Positions 45,155-55,548 of a stretch of 59,638 bases of DNA are shown here, piece by piece. Where the stretch lies: assembly GCA_018664045.1 (NCBI GenBank), contig JABJPE010000069.1:1-59638 (forward strand). Reading direction: 5' to 3'. The translations under genes and the position numbers were made by a program. The stretch's first letter is position 1, and each line of letters opens with the position of its first letter. The DNA is from Legionellales bacterium. GTDB lineage: Bacteria > Pseudomonadota > Gammaproteobacteria > Comchoanobacterales > Comchoanobacteraceae. A model generated the notes under the pieces. It ran no database searches. It had not been told where the DNA came from and was given only the letters and a program-made list of their open reading frames with translations.

Positions 45155-46093
45155 GTTTCTAAGCCCGTCTAAATCTATACCATTTTTACTGTTAAAAGAA
45201 TCTATTATAGCTTTGTGCCATTTTTTAGCTAATGGCGTACCATAGAACAAACCCATCAAAGGCTTCATAAGCATAATATTGCTGTATGAATATTTATGCA
45301 TATCTATGTATGAAGAATAATGTTGAAAGATATCATGCCTAGTATAATTATTTGTAACATCATTATAAATACACTTATCTATTTCCTGTAATATCATTGG
45401 GTTTTTGTCTATAATTCTACCGAGCATAACACTATCGAATGAATCGCAAAAATTAACTATGCTTCCTATAGCTCCAATACCACCATTGATGCATATTTTA
45501 GCATCTGGAAAGTCTTTTTTAATGCTCTCCACAACATCATAACGAAGCCTTGGTATTGTTCTATTTGCTTTTGGGCTTAACCCTTTTAACAAAGCTTTTC
45601 TCGCATGTAAAACTATTTCGTCACACCCACTTCTAAGTAACTGCTCTATAAATCTAGCAAGGTATTGGTAGTTATCAAAATCATCAACGCCAATTCTGGT
45701 TTTAACAGAAACGGGTATATCGCAGTTATCTTTCATAGCTCCAACACAAGCGGCAACTAATGAAGGGCTCTTAAACAAAACAGCGCCATAATTAGCTTTT
45801 TTTATTTTGCTACTTGGGCACCCAACATTCAAATTTATTGCAGCATATCCTTTATACTCAGCTAAACCAGCACAAAACCCCAGTTCTCCTGGGCAGTTTC
45901 CAGCCAATTGAATTGTGAGCTTGTCTTCTACGCGAGGAACCCTATTCAACACTTTTCCATGTCGGATTGAATTAGTAGATACCATTTCAGTATACAAACC
46001 TATATTTTTGCTAATTATGCGCAAAAAATAATTAAAGTGAGCGGTGGTAACTCCAACCATCGGTGCGACATGAACCTTGTTAAACCCGTCCAT
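45140..46093 (-). CDS. dusA: tRNA-dihydrouridine(20/20a) synthase DusA
   Basis: DusA reduces U20/U20a in the tRNA D-loop with FMN and NADPH. The 317-residue protein starts with VAPMVGVTTAHFNYFLRIIS, has LYTEMVSTNSI, QLAGNCPGEL, the catalytic-Cys motif NLNVGCPSSKI near residue 92, SVKTRIGVDD near 130 and INGGIG near 200. These match DusA rather than DusB or DusC. It is one base downstream of recJ and overlaps convergent cdd by 15 bases. Confidence 0.94.
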   Translation of the reverse strand: MDGFNKVHVAPMVGVTTAHFNYFLRIISKNIGLYTEMVSTNSIRHGKVLNRVPRVEDKLTIQLAGNCPGELGFCAGLAEYKGYAAINLNVGCPSSKIKKANYGAVLFKSPSLVAACVGAMKDNCDIPVSVKTRIGVDDFDNYQYLARFIEQLLRSGCDEIVLHARKALLKGLSPKANRTIPRLRYDVVESIKKDFPDAKICINGGIGAIGSIVNFCDSFDSVMLGRIIDKNPMILQEIDKCIYNDVTNNYTRHDIFQHYSSYIDMHKYSYSNIMLMKPLMGLFYGTPLAKKWHKAIIDSFNSKNGIDLDGLRNLAFV

Positions 46094-46094
46094 G

Positions 46095-47837
46095 CTAAGC
46101 CAGTTCTGCTATCTTCGCCTTTTCCATGTGCTCAACAATTAACTGTACCTGCTGCCTACCTCTGTATTCGTTGATATCTAGCTTATACGACACATTAACC
46201 TCTTCGCAATCTTCATCAGGCCAAGTCTCAGTATCAGCATTGAACATGATCGCATTTACACTAGCGAACTCATCTAATTCAAGAATCAGCTTCAGGTGAT
46301 TATTGCCAACTATTCTTTGATCTACAACACTAAAACGCCCTTCAAAAACTGGCTCAGGAAATCCTTGCCCCCATGGGCCACAATTTCTCAACTGCTTTGC
46401 AAATTCCAAGTTTATATTTGATTTCGATAACACGCCATCTGTGAAGATAGTACTATTTAAATCATCCATAGTAAGTTTTTCACGTACAACCTCGTTAAAG
46501 GCAGCAACAAATTTATCAAAGCTATTTTCAGCTATGCTTAGTCCAGCAGCCATTGCATGACCACCAAACTTCAGAACCATACCAGGATTTTTAACTGATA
46601 TATCACAGATTGCATCGCGAATATTAAGCTTAGCTAATGATCTGCCTGAGCCTTTAATCTCACCATCATCGCCTTTAGTAAATATTATTGTAGGGCGGTG
46701 ATATTGCTCCTTAACTCTTGAAGCTAAAATACCAATAACACCTTGATGCCATTCAGGATTATACAAACATACGCCGTTGGGTGAATTAACGTCAAATTCT
46801 ATTTCACCCAAAAGATCTTGTGCCTGCTCTTGCATTTCAATCTCAATCTGTCTGCGCTCAATATTTAATTGATTCAACTTGTCAGCAATATTATCTGCTT
46901 CAATTGGATTTTCAGTAATTAAGCACTGAACACCTATGCTCATTTCGCTTAAGCGCCCTGCCGCATTTAGTCTAGGACCGATACAATAACTTAAATCGCT
47001 TGCTAAAATCTGGCTTTGGTCACGCCTGCCTAATGCCAATAGTGCACTCAAGCCGATTTTGCTCCGACGTTTTCTGATTACCTCAAGGCCATGGTGAACA
47101 AGAATTCTATTATTTTCATCAAGTTTCACAACATCAGCAACTGTTCCCAATGCAACTAGGTCTAGCTGATCTTTCATACTTGGAACTTGACACTCCTTTT
47201 TTTCAAACCATTTATTATTATGAAGCTCTTTTCTTAAGCCAACCATGAAATAAAATACCACACCAACGCCAGCCAAGTTTTTACTTGCGAAAGTACAGCC
47301 TTCCTGGTTAGGGTTTACTATAGCATCTGCATCAGGCAGAACACCCGAATACAAATGATGATCTGTGATAATAACTTGAATGCCTTTGCTCTTTAAGTAC
47401 GATACGCCTTCAATGCTTGATATACCATTGTCAACCGTAATCACAAGATCTGGCTGATGTTTTTCAACCATAACTTCAGCTATTTTTGGCGTTAGACCAT
47501 AGCCATGTTCAAACCTGTTGGGAATAGTATAAGTTATATTTTCATAACCAAATTTTTTCATGGTTCCAACTAGTAACGCAGTACTAGTTGCGCCATCTGT
47601 GTCGAAATCACCAAGGACCACAATTTTTTTATTTAGCTCCATCGCAGCTGAAATTACTTTAATTGCCGATTCGATACCTTTTAAATCCTGGTAAGGCAGC
47701 AACTTTGACAATGGCCTATTCAGCTCAGAGTCGATATCAAAACCTCTAGCGGCAAATATTCTAGCTAACATTGGATTATATTCGTTGCTTTCCTTTATCT
47801 CTATCAGTGGTTTACGCTGAGTTATTTTCACTTCCAT
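46095..47837 (-). CDS. recJ: Single-stranded-DNA-specific exonuclease RecJ
   Basis: RecJ is a 5'-3' ssDNA exonuclease in recombination and repair. The 580-residue protein has DHH motifs: I near residue 77 (GDFDTDGATSTAL), II (VITVDNGI), III (ITDHHLYSG near 155) and IV (GTVADVVKL), then the DHHA1 motif GSGRSLAKLNI and GGHAMAAGLS near residue 425, and an OB-fold tail (VNVSYKLDINEYRG). Family length is normal. It is followed by dusA with a one-base gap. Confidence 0.97.
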   Translation of the reverse strand: MEVKITQRKPLIEIKESNEYNPMLARIFAARGFDIDSELNRPLSKLLPYQDLKGIESAIKVISAAMELNKKIVVLGDFDTDGATSTALLVGTMKKFGYENITYTIPNRFEHGYGLTPKIAEVMVEKHQPDLVITVDNGISSIEGVSYLKSKGIQVIITDHHLYSGVLPDADAIVNPNQEGCTFASKNLAGVGVVFYFMVGLRKELHNNKWFEKKECQVPSMKDQLDLVALGTVADVVKLDENNRILVHHGLEVIRKRRSKIGLSALLALGRRDQSQILASDLSYCIGPRLNAAGRLSEMSIGVQCLITENPIEADNIADKLNQLNIERRQIEIEMQEQAQDLLGEIEFDVNSPNGVCLYNPEWHQGVIGILASRVKEQYHRPTIIFTKGDDGEIKGSGRSLAKLNIRDAICDISVKNPGMVLKFGGHAMAAGLSIAENSFDKFVAAFNEVVREKLTMDDLNSTIFTDGVLSKSNINLEFAKQLRNCGPWGQGFPEPVFEGRFSVVDQRIVGNNHLKLILELDEFASVNAIMFNADTETWPDEDCEEVNVSYKLDINEYRGRQQVQLIVEHMEKAKIAELA

Positions 47838-47997
47838 ATATTAATTCTCACAAAGGTTGTATATTTTAAGTTCAGAATATCTAAAAAATAACATAAACAG
47901 CAATAATTTGCAACAAAACAAGCACATAAAATGCGACAATAAAATAACACCGTTAACTACATATTTTTTAAAAAGCAAGGCATAGGAAAAAAATTAC

Positions 47998-48025
47998 TTG
48001 GGTTTACAATAGAAACAATTATAAT
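47998..48025 (+). promoter_or_regulatory. Promoter of the leucine/isovalerate operon
   Basis: The -35 TTGGGT (47998-48003) and the -10 TATAAT (48020-48025) are 16 bp apart, 33 bases before the acyl-CoA dehydrogenase start. Confidence 0.55.
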
Positions 48026-48058
48026 AAAGTTTGTACGCATCAAATATGGGAATTTATT

Positions 48059-49213
48059 ATGAGAGACGCTACTTTTGCCGACGACACTAACAATATGCTT
48101 GTGGAATCAGTATACGGTTTTGTGAATGAACACATAAAGCCCATAGCAGCTCATATCGACAAAGACAATTTATTCCCAAAAGAATTGTGGCAAGAGTTTG
48201 GCAGGCAAGGGTTGCTTGGAGTAACTGCAGCTGAAGAGTATGGCGGAGCAGGACTTGGCTATTTATCACACTGCATTGTAATGCAAGCTATAAGCTATGG
48301 CAGCGCATCAGTTGGACTGAGCTATGCAGCACACTCAAACTTGTGTATTAACCAAATAAATTTACATGCGACACCAAAGCAAAAAAAACATTTTTTGCCG
48401 AAACTGATTAGTGGCGACCATGTTGGTGCTTTAGCAATTAGCGAAGCTAACTCTGGCTCTGATGCGCTAAGCCTACAACTAGAAGCAAAAAAAACAAATG
48501 GCGGCTATATAATAAACGGCAGCAAAATGTGGATTACCAATGGTCCTGACGCAGATATAATTGTTACTTATGCAAGAACCGATAAATCTGAAAAACACAA
48601 TGGAATTACAGCATTTATAATAAGCCCTGAATTAAAAGGATTAACAAGAATGCCAAAACTAGATAAATTAGGAATGCGAGGATCAAATACTTGTGAGCTT
48701 GTTTTTAAAAACCTATTTGTCCCTGATGAAAATATTCTAGGAGAAGTTAATAACGGCATAAAAGTTCTTATGTCTGGGCTGAATTATGAGCGCCTTATTT
48801 TAGCAGCTGGTCCTCTTGGAATTATGGAATCAGCTTTAGATTTTGTAATACCCTATATAAAAGAACGCAAGCAATTTGGCTCGGCAATTGGTCAATTTCA
48901 ACTAATTCAAGGCAAAATAGCGGACATGTATACCGCATACCAAGCAACCAGAGCATATCTTCATAGTATGGCTGTTGCATCTGATAAAGGCTGCATTAGC
49001 CGCAAACAAGCTGCCAGTGTGATTTTAATGGCTGCTGAAAACGCGACAAAAGTATCGTTAGATGCAATTCAAATATATGGCGGTAATGGCTATACAAATG
49101 AATATGAAGTTTCACGATTGCTGCGTGATGCTAAGCTATATGAAATAGGAGCAGGAACATCAGAAATAAGGCGTATTATAATCGGAAAAGATATATTTGA
49201 CGACAAGTCATAA
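48059..49213 (+). CDS. liuA: Acyl-CoA dehydrogenase, isovaleryl-CoA type
   Basis: It oxidises isovaleryl-CoA to 3-methylcrotonyl-CoA with FAD. The 384-residue protein has the acyl-CoA dehydrogenase signatures ALAISEANSGSDA and QIYGGNGYTNEYEV. The catalytic Glu is at the isovaleryl-CoA dehydrogenase position, in MSGLNYERLILAAGPLGIM near residue 244. The gene order with carboxyltransferase and hydratase genes is that of liuABC. Transcription starts at its own promoter and continues into the next two genes with gaps of 17 and 2 bases. Confidence 0.93.
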   Translation: MRDATFADDTNNMLVESVYGFVNEHIKPIAAHIDKDNLFPKELWQEFGRQGLLGVTAAEEYGGAGLGYLSHCIVMQAISYGSASVGLSYAAHSNLCINQINLHATPKQKKHFLPKLISGDHVGALAISEANSGSDALSLQLEAKKTNGGYIINGSKMWITNGPDADIIVTYARTDKSEKHNGITAFIISPELKGLTRMPKLDKLGMRGSNTCELVFKNLFVPDENILGEVNNGIKVLMSGLNYERLILAAGPLGIMESALDFVIPYIKERKQFGSAIGQFQLIQGKIADMYTAYQATRAYLHSMAVASDKGCISRKQAASVILMAAENATKVSLDAIQIYGGNGYTNEYEVSRLLRDAKLYEIGAGTSEIRRIIIGKDIFDDKS

Positions 49214-49230
49214 CTAAAGAAGGAGTTTCA

Positions 49231-50826
49231 ATGCCAAAAATAACATCCAAAATAAAACACGACGATGATATGTATATAGACAACAAAAAAGTAATGGATG
49301 CAAAAGTAAATGAGCTGCATTTACTAGAGAAGTCACTGTTACAAGAGTCTAAGAACAAATCTAAAAGGTCAGAAAACAAAATATCTCCAAGAAATAGAAT
49401 AGCTGAGCTTATTGATAAAAACAGCGAGTTTTATGAACTGTCTCTACTTGCAGGACACAATTTATATGACTTCCCCCTACCCGCTGCAGGAATAATAACT
49501 GGAGTAGGCATAATCAACAAAAAAGCGTGCATGATCATTTGTAATGATTACACGGTAAAAGGAGGGACATACTTTCCTATAACGCTTAAAAAACACCTAA
49601 GAGCACAAGAAATAGCACTACAAAATAAATTGCCGTGTGTTTATATAGTTGACTCTGGCGGTGCTTATCTACCAATGCAAAGTGATGTTTTTGCAGACAA
49701 AGAACATTTTGGTAGAATATTTTACAATCAAGCAAATATGTCTAAATTATCCATACCTCAAATCGCTATTGTAATGGGATCATGCACAGCTGGCGGAGCT
49801 TATGTTCCAGCTATGGCAGATGAATCTATAATGGTTCGTGACCAAGCTACCATATTCTTGGCTGGACCTCCCTTGGTAAAAGCTGCAACCGGTGAAATAG
49901 TAACTGCAGATGAACTCGGTGGAGCAGATGTACACTGCCGAGAATCTGGTGTTGCAGATCATTATGCTGAAGATGATATGCATGCAATATCTATAGCTAG
50001 GGATATAATATCTCACTTACCTCACTCAGAAACGAGCATAAGCGATGAGCCGATGCTGGCACCTGAGCTTGACTCAGCAGAGATAAACGGCATTATAAAT
50101 GCAGACCACAGGCATATATATGATCCAAAAGAAATAATAGCGCGAATTACAGATAAATCAGAGTTTTTAGAATTTAAGGAAAAATATGGCCAGACATTAG
50201 TCTGTGGCTTCAGCAAGATAAATAACACTAGCATTGGAATAGTAGCTAACAATGGAGTTCTGTTCAGCGACTCATCTCAAAAAGCCTGTCATTTCATACA
50301 ATTATGCAACAAAAGGAATATACCTATAATTTTTTTACAAAATATAACCGGATTTATGGTAGGTAAGCAACACGAGGCTCATGGAATTGCAAAACACGGA
50401 GCTGTTTTAGTAAATGCAGTAGCGACTGCTACTGTTCCAAAAATAACTATAATGACAGGTGGAAGCTATGGAGCCGGCAATTATGCGATGTGTGGCCGGG
50501 CGTATAGCCCTCATTTTTTATGGGCATGGCCAAATAGCAAAACATCAGTTATGGGCGGTGAGCAGGCAGCCAATGTTTTAGCGCAGCTTAAAACAGATAA
50601 AATGCAATACACTGAAAGATGGTCAGAGGCAGCTGAGCTTGAATTCAAAAACAAAATAAAAGATCAGTACGAACAGGAGTCTGCTGCGACCTACACATCT
50701 TCACGCCTAATGGATGATGGAGTTATTGATCCAAAAGACACACGAAAATATATTATATTTGCGCTTGCACTAATAAGCAAAGAAAGCAACAATAGCAATA
50801 AAGGTCATGGAATATTTAGGATGTAA
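49231..50826 (+). CDS. liuB: Methylcrotonoyl-CoA carboxylase beta subunit (carboxyltransferase)
   Basis: This biotin-dependent carboxyltransferase makes 3-methylglutaconyl-CoA. The 531-residue protein has the two crotonase-like halves: VYIVDSGGAYLPMQ and MGSCTAGGAYVPAMADE in the first, IFLQNITGFMVGKQHE and TGGSYGAGNYAMCGRAY in the second. Length and motifs match MCC-beta rather than propionyl-CoA carboxylase. The biotin-carrying alpha subunit is not in this operon. AGGAG lies 7 bases before the ATG. Confidence 0.93.
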   Translation: MPKITSKIKHDDDMYIDNKKVMDAKVNELHLLEKSLLQESKNKSKRSENKISPRNRIAELIDKNSEFYELSLLAGHNLYDFPLPAAGIITGVGIINKKACMIICNDYTVKGGTYFPITLKKHLRAQEIALQNKLPCVYIVDSGGAYLPMQSDVFADKEHFGRIFYNQANMSKLSIPQIAIVMGSCTAGGAYVPAMADESIMVRDQATIFLAGPPLVKAATGEIVTADELGGADVHCRESGVADHYAEDDMHAISIARDIISHLPHSETSISDEPMLAPELDSAEINGIINADHRHIYDPKEIIARITDKSEFLEFKEKYGQTLVCGFSKINNTSIGIVANNGVLFSDSSQKACHFIQLCNKRNIPIIFLQNITGFMVGKQHEAHGIAKHGAVLVNAVATATVPKITIMTGGSYGAGNYAMCGRAYSPHFLWAWPNSKTSVMGGEQAANVLAQLKTDKMQYTERWSEAAELEFKNKIKDQYEQESAATYTSSRLMDDGVIDPKDTRKYIIFALALISKESNNSNKGHGIFRM

Positions 50827-50828
50827 TT

Positions 50829-51602
50829 ATGGACAATATTATCTACGCAGAGCGTGGAAAAACAGCTTATATTACTTTAAACAAGCCTAACAAGCATAAT
50901 GCACTTAATATAGAATCTATAAAAGAACTGAGGAGCTGCATTAACAAAGCCAATAATTCAAATCACATTCGAGCAATTATCTTAAAAGCCAACGGTAAAA
51001 GTTTTTGTGCTGGCGCAGATTTAAATTGGCTACATGAAAGCGATGGCAATAGCCATGGTCAAAATGTTCAAGAAGCTAAAGAACTATCAGATATGCTAGC
51101 TAGCATTGCGGAGTCGAGCAAAGTTACAATTGCATATGCCCATGGCAAGGTGCTAGGTGGTGGACTTGGAATTATATCTGCTTGCGACATAGTGGTTGCA
51201 GACCCACATACTATATGTTGCGCTCCTGAAGCTAGAATAGGAATGGCACCTGCAATAATTGCCCCTTATGTAGCAAGTAAAATTGGTAATGACAAAGCAA
51301 AATTTTTATTTTTGACTACGATTAATATCGCTGCAGCAGAGGCAAAAAAGATAGGTATTGTGAATGAAGTAATTCAACATAATAAATTTGATAAGCATGA
51401 GCTTGATCTACTAGAACATATAAATAAAACAGCTCCTAATGCAATAAAAATAATCAAAGACATGATGAGGTCATTAAGCTCAACTTGCGACTCTAAAATA
51501 GCAAAGCGGCAATATGAGTTAATGGCAACTGTTCGAGCTTCAGATGAGGCTAAACATGGCATTGGTAGCTTTCTGAAAAAACAAACAATCAAATGGGACT
51601 AA
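50829..51602 (+). CDS. liuC: Methylglutaconyl-CoA hydratase / enoyl-CoA hydratase family
   Basis: By context it hydrates 3-methylglutaconyl-CoA to HMG-CoA. The 257-residue crotonase has the oxyanion-hole segments FCAGADLNWLHE near residue 58 and HGKVLGGGLGIISACD near residue 103, with catalytic acidic residue in APEARIGMAP. LNWLHE is common in LiuC-type proteins. The gene follows liuB by 2 bases. HMG-CoA lyase and the MCC-alpha gene that usually follow are absent; a MarC-family gene comes next. Confidence 0.88.
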   Translation: MDNIIYAERGKTAYITLNKPNKHNALNIESIKELRSCINKANNSNHIRAIILKANGKSFCAGADLNWLHESDGNSHGQNVQEAKELSDMLASIAESSKVTIAYAHGKVLGGGLGIISACDIVVADPHTICCAPEARIGMAPAIIAPYVASKIGNDKAKFLFLTTINIAAAEAKKIGIVNEVIQHNKFDKHELDLLEHINKTAPNAIKIIKDMMRSLSSTCDSKIAKRQYELMATVRASDEAKHGIGSFLKKQTIKWD

Positions 51603-51615
51603 AAGGAGATTATAA

Positions 51616-52212
51616 ATGCATACCTACTTAAGTAATATCTCTTATTTTGCAGTTATACTAATTATAATAAACCCTATAAGTAACATTGATGTTATTATTA
51701 AATCTTCCTGTATAAATACTAGCAAAACTATAGAAGCACAAATTATAATATCGTCAGTATTAGCCGCAATAATATTAAACTTATTATCTTTTTATACAAT
51801 AAAAGTAGACATTAACCTACTACAATTAACTGCTGCTGTTTTGTTGTTTTTAAAAGCATTTACAATGTTAAAAAGCATTCCAAATGAATATGGATTGGCC
51901 CATAACAATAAAAATTCAGCTATGATAACGCCACTGCTTTCACCACTATTAATAAGCCCAGAACTGGTTATTACTGTAATTTTTATAAGTGCCACTGCTA
52001 CAAACATAAATCAAAAGATTAGTTTGATTTTTCTAAACACATCAGCAATTTTTTTAGTTTCAGTAGTATTTCTAATGGCGAAACAAATAAAAATAAATGA
52101 AATTCATGCTTGCATTTTAACAAGATTTCTTGGCATTATAACTATGTTTCTAGCAATTGATCTGCTTAACAATGGAATTAAATCTTTATATAGCCTAACA
52201 AATATAATTTAG
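51616..52212 (+). CDS. MarC-family integral membrane protein
   Basis: The 198-residue protein has six predicted helices. IINPISNIDVI near residue 18, LQLTAAVLLFLKAFTML near 75 and TRFLGIITMFLAIDLLNNGIKS at the end match the MarC/UPF0056 pattern. The usual PLAIPLLAGPGAI centre reads PLLSPLLISPELVI, so this is a divergent member. MarC proteins have no proven function. It lies 13 bases after liuC behind AGGAG and may be in the same transcript. Confidence 0.8.
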   Translation: MHTYLSNISYFAVILIIINPISNIDVIIKSSCINTSKTIEAQIIISSVLAAIILNLLSFYTIKVDINLLQLTAAVLLFLKAFTMLKSIPNEYGLAHNNKNSAMITPLLSPLLISPELVITVIFISATATNINQKISLIFLNTSAIFLVSVVFLMAKQIKINEIHACILTRFLGIITMFLAIDLLNNGIKSLYSLTNII

Positions 52213-52227
52213 ACAAGGAGATAACTA

Positions 52228-53031
52228 ATGAATGATTATACAACCACCACTAGAAAGTCTAATATAGTTGCACTAGAAACAGCAAAAAGAATGCTATCCA
52301 TTTTGGCTGATATTTTTAAAAAAATAATGCCATTTGCTCTGGGAATATCGTTACTTAACAGATTTATCATATATGTAATGCTTCCTGCTGCTATAGGACA
52401 ATGGACAATATCTGAAAACACGATTGACATTAAATTATTTTCAGATAGTACAAGGCTGCTACTAACACTACCAACTTTAATGCAGCTCCCATTATTTGCT
52501 GCAATGCTCCATTTTGGCTATAACATATTTTACAATGCTAGCGAAAATATTAAGATAACTGATTCATTATTAGTTGTTCTTAAAAAATTACACATAGTAG
52601 TAATAGCATCAATTATCTATATGATCAGTACTGGCATAGGGTGCATGCTTTTTATACTTCCAGGGTTATATGTACTAGGTGCGTTCTCAATGGCAATACC
52701 TTCTATTGTACTAGAGAGCAAAGGGGCTATATCATCATTTAAATATAGTAAATCATTAACATCAGGATCAATATTATACGCTCTTCTAGTAATATTATGC
52801 GCTATAGCTATACCCAATATTCTGATATTATTAATTGGCAGTAAAATTGCAGCAATTATTTCATCACGTATACTTAATGAAATTATTATTATAATATTTG
52901 TGTCTATCTCTAATATTTTTCTAGCCACATCGTTTATATTCCTATATGGGGAACTTAAACTACGCAAGATTGAAAATGAAAAAATAGAAGAAATAAGGGT
53001 GCAGCAAGAAAGCGCTGCTACTGAACAATAA
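52228..53031 (+). CDS. Multi-helix membrane protein, YciC/UPF0259-like
   Basis: The 267-residue protein has about six hydrophobic helices. The central segment CMLFILPGLYVLGAFSMAIPSIVLESKGAISS is split by a PGLY turn and a VLE(S/G)KGA motif that is characteristic of the YciC / glycerophosphodiesterase membrane-domain group. The tail is polar and acidic (EIRVQQESAATEQ). The function of this group is unknown. AAGGAG lies 7 bases before the ATG. It ends overlapping convergent mnmA by 14 bases. Confidence 0.68.
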   Translation: MNDYTTTTRKSNIVALETAKRMLSILADIFKKIMPFALGISLLNRFIIYVMLPAAIGQWTISENTIDIKLFSDSTRLLLTLPTLMQLPLFAAMLHFGYNIFYNASENIKITDSLLVVLKKLHIVVIASIIYMISTGIGCMLFILPGLYVLGAFSMAIPSIVLESKGAISSFKYSKSLTSGSILYALLVILCAIAIPNILILLIGSKIAAIISSRILNEIIIIIFVSISNIFLATSFIFLYGELKLRKIENEKIEEIRVQQESAATEQ

Positions 53032-54100
53032 CAGCCCCTCCAAGACATATCTTGTTGTCGTAAAACACGATATATTGGCCTGGAGTTACAGCCCGCTGAG
53101 GAATTTCGAACGAGACCACGTCGCATTTATCCTTCTTTTCAATCGTACATATTTGGGCTTGCTGCCGGTAGCGAACCTTTGCAGTACATTTTATAGGTAG
53201 GTCAGCTTCTTTCCCATTAATCCAATGAATATCAGCACAAGTTAGATTTTTCTTATATAGCAAAGGGTTCTCTGTGCCCTGGGCAACTATTAATCTGTTA
53301 GATTTATGCTCCTTGTCCACAACATACCATGGATCAGGGTCAAAAGCCCTGTCGCCACCTAGGCCTATGCCCTTGCGCTGTCCAATTGTATAATAAATAA
53401 GTCCTTTATGTCTTCCCAGTAAATCTCCAGCTGCTGAGACAATCTTGCCAGGTCTAGCGAGCATATATTCACTTAAAAATTTATTATAATTTTTGTTCCC
53501 AATAAAGCATATGCCAGTACTATCTTTTTTATCATGTACAGTTAGTGATAATTTATGTGCTATATCTCTAACCTCTTCTTTACATAAATGAGCTAAAGGA
53601 AATAAAGATCTGCTTAACTGCATCTGGTTTAGGGCATGCAAAAAATAAGTTTGATCCTTATTTGTATCGCGTGGCACTTGTAGGCTGTATAAACCAGATT
53701 CATTTGTTATAGCGGCATAATGTCCCGTAGCGATAAAATCAGCACCATTATTTATTGCAAAATTTAAAAAATGCTTGAATTTTATCTTGCTATTGCACAG
53801 AATGTCAGGGTTAGGTGTTAATCCGTGTTTATGAGCTGTTAAGAACTCCTCAAAAACTTCATCCCAATAATTAGTTGCAAAATTAACAACCTCAATAGGA
53901 ATATTTAGTTTTGCACTTATTGTCAGGGCATCAGCTAGATCTTGTTCAGCTGTACATCCTTGCTGCGACTCCTGGTCCCAGTTCTGCATGAATACAGCGG
54001 TTACATTATATCCTTGCTGTAGCAAAAGATGAGCCGCTACCGCAGAGTCAACTCCGCCGGATAAACCTACAAATACTTTTTTTTGTTTTTTGTTAGTCAT
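53018..54100 (-). CDS. mnmA: tRNA-specific 2-thiouridylase MnmA
   Basis: MnmA thiolates U34 of tRNA-Lys, -Glu and -Gln. The 360-residue protein starts MTNKKQKKVFVGLSGGVDS with the PP-loop SGGVDS; the longer open frame to 54148 adds 16 non-homologous residues and was not used. Other signs are FMQNWD, the first catalytic Cys in NPDILCNSKIKF near residue 100, and the second in STGICFIG near residue 195. It is divergent from icd and overlaps the membrane protein gene at its end. Confidence 0.95.
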   Translation of the reverse strand: MTNKKQKKVFVGLSGGVDSAVAAHLLLQQGYNVTAVFMQNWDQESQQGCTAEQDLADALTISAKLNIPIEVVNFATNYWDEVFEEFLTAHKHGLTPNPDILCNSKIKFKHFLNFAINNGADFIATGHYAAITNESGLYSLQVPRDTNKDQTYFLHALNQMQLSRSLFPLAHLCKEEVRDIAHKLSLTVHDKKDSTGICFIGNKNYNKFLSEYMLARPGKIVSAAGDLLGRHKGLIYYTIGQRKGIGLGGDRAFDPDPWYVVDKEHKSNRLIVAQGTENPLLYKKNLTCADIHWINGKEADLPIKCTAKVRYRQQAQICTIEKKDKCDVVSFEIPQRAVTPGQYIVFYDNKICLGGAVIVQ

Positions 54101-54178
54101 AACTTTAAAAATGTTAAAGAAAAACATCTTAATATAAGCTAGCAACAAACACCAGAACTAAATACACAAGGAGAAATC

Positions 54179-55435
54179 ATGTATTCAAAACATATAAACA
54201 TACCCCAAGGTGACAAAATATCAATAAACAGTGATGGCTCTATAAATACGCCAAACAATGTAATTATACCTTTTATAGTTGGTGATGGCATAGGCCAAGA
54301 TATTACTCCAGCTATGCAGAAGGTTGTAGATCATGCAGTAAATAAGGCTTATAATGGGACAAAGAAAATAAACTGGATGGAAATATACGCAGGTGAAAAA
54401 GCTGCTAGTTTATATGACAATAACAACTACCTGCCAGAAGAGACGACCACAATAATAAATGATTATAAAGTAGCTATAAAAGGGCCCCTTACAACTCCAG
54501 TGGGTGGGGGCATGCGCTCTCTAAATGTATCACTTAGACAAATATTGGATTTATATGTATGTCTTCGCCCTATCCGATATTTTGATGGCTGCCCTAGCCC
54601 TCTAAAAAACCCAAGCCTTACTGATATGGTTATTTTTAGAGAAAATTCTGAAGATATTTATGCAGGCATTGAGTGGCAAGCCAACTCAGAAGAAGCAAAG
54701 AAGCTAATATCTGAATTAAAAGATAACTACAATGTAAGCTCTATAAGATTCCCTGAAAACTGTGGAATTGGAATTAAGCCTATATCAAAATCTGGCTCAG
54801 AAAGATTAATAAGAAGCGCCATAAACTATGCTATAACACACAATGAGAGTTCTGTAACTCTAGTTCATAAAGGTAATATTATGAAATATACGGAAGGAGC
54901 ATTTTGTAGTTGGGGCTATGAACTTGCAAAACAGGAATTTGGGGCTGTTGAAATTGATGGTGGGCCATGGTGTAAGCTTATAAACCCAAATACTGGCAAA
55001 GAGATAATCATAAAGGACGTTATTGCAGATGCTTTTTTCCAAAATGCCATACTACGCCCTGCTGACTTTGATGTAATTGCGACTATGAATTTAAATGGAG
55101 ACTACATATCTGATGCGCTTGCAGCTCAAGTTGGAGGTATAGGGATTGCGCCTGGAGCTAATCTTAGTGATGATATCTCATTATTTGAAGCCACCCATGG
55201 TACGGCCCCTAAATATGCGAACCTTAACAAGGTAAATCCAAGTTCATTAATTTTATCTGCAGAAATGATGTTGCGCCACCTTGGCTGGAATGAAGCTGCT
55301 GATATTATTATTACTGGCATTGCTGCATCAATTAAAAATAAAAGGGTAACATATGATTTAGCCAGACTTATAGATGGCGCTACCGAGCTTAGCTGCAGCG
55401 GCTTTGCTGACTCTATAATTTCAGAAACTACATAA
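54179..55435 (+). CDS. icd: Isocitrate dehydrogenase (NADP)
   Basis: It converts isocitrate to 2-oxoglutarate in the TCA cycle. The 418-residue protein has the substrate loop [13 protein letters not shown] with Ser114, the E. coli Ser113 phosphorylation site, [14 protein letters not shown], the NADP-selecting KY pair in [15 protein letters not shown], and [12 protein letters not shown]. With 418 residues it matches the homodimeric bacterial type. AAGGAG precedes the ATG. Control by AceK would be possible if the genome has aceK. Confidence 0.97.
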   Translation: MYSKHINIPQGDKISINSDGSINTPNNVIIPFIVGDGIGQDITPAMQKVVDHAVNKAYNGTKKINWMEIYAGEKAASLYDNNNYLPEETTTIINDYKVAIKGPLTTPVGGGMRSLNVSLRQILDLYVCLRPIRYFDGCPSPLKNPSLTDMVIFRENSEDIYAGIEWQANSEEAKKLISELKDNYNVSSIRFPENCGIGIKPISKSGSERLIRSAINYAITHNESSVTLVHKGNIMKYTEGAFCSWGYELAKQEFGAVEIDGGPWCKLINPNTGKEIIIKDVIADAFFQNAILRPADFDVIATMNLNGDYISDALAAQVGGIGIAPGANLSDDISLFEATHGTAPKYANLNKVNPSSLILSAEMMLRHLGWNEAADIIITGIAASIKNKRVTYDLARLIDGATELSCSGFADSIISETT

Positions 55436-55444
55436 ATACGGCAT

Positions 55445-55472
55445 ATAAAAGAGGGTTTGCGCCCTCTTTATA
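55445..55472. terminator. icd terminator hairpin
   Basis: Stem AAAGAGGG/CCCTCTTT (55448-55455 and 55462-55469) with a 6-base loop, extended by A/T pairs on both sides. It lies 12 bases after the icd stop. Confidence 0.7.
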
Positions 55473-55548
55473 TATGCATATATATCAATGCTTTACAATA
55501 AAAAATAAAAAAAAAGATAATTTTCCCTGAAAAAGCCATAAAAACATA

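Noticed and set aside
52617..53126. 169-codon open frame on the minus strand
   Set aside because: It is antisense to the YciC-like gene and overlaps the mnmA 3' end; composition is that of reversed hydrophobic codons.
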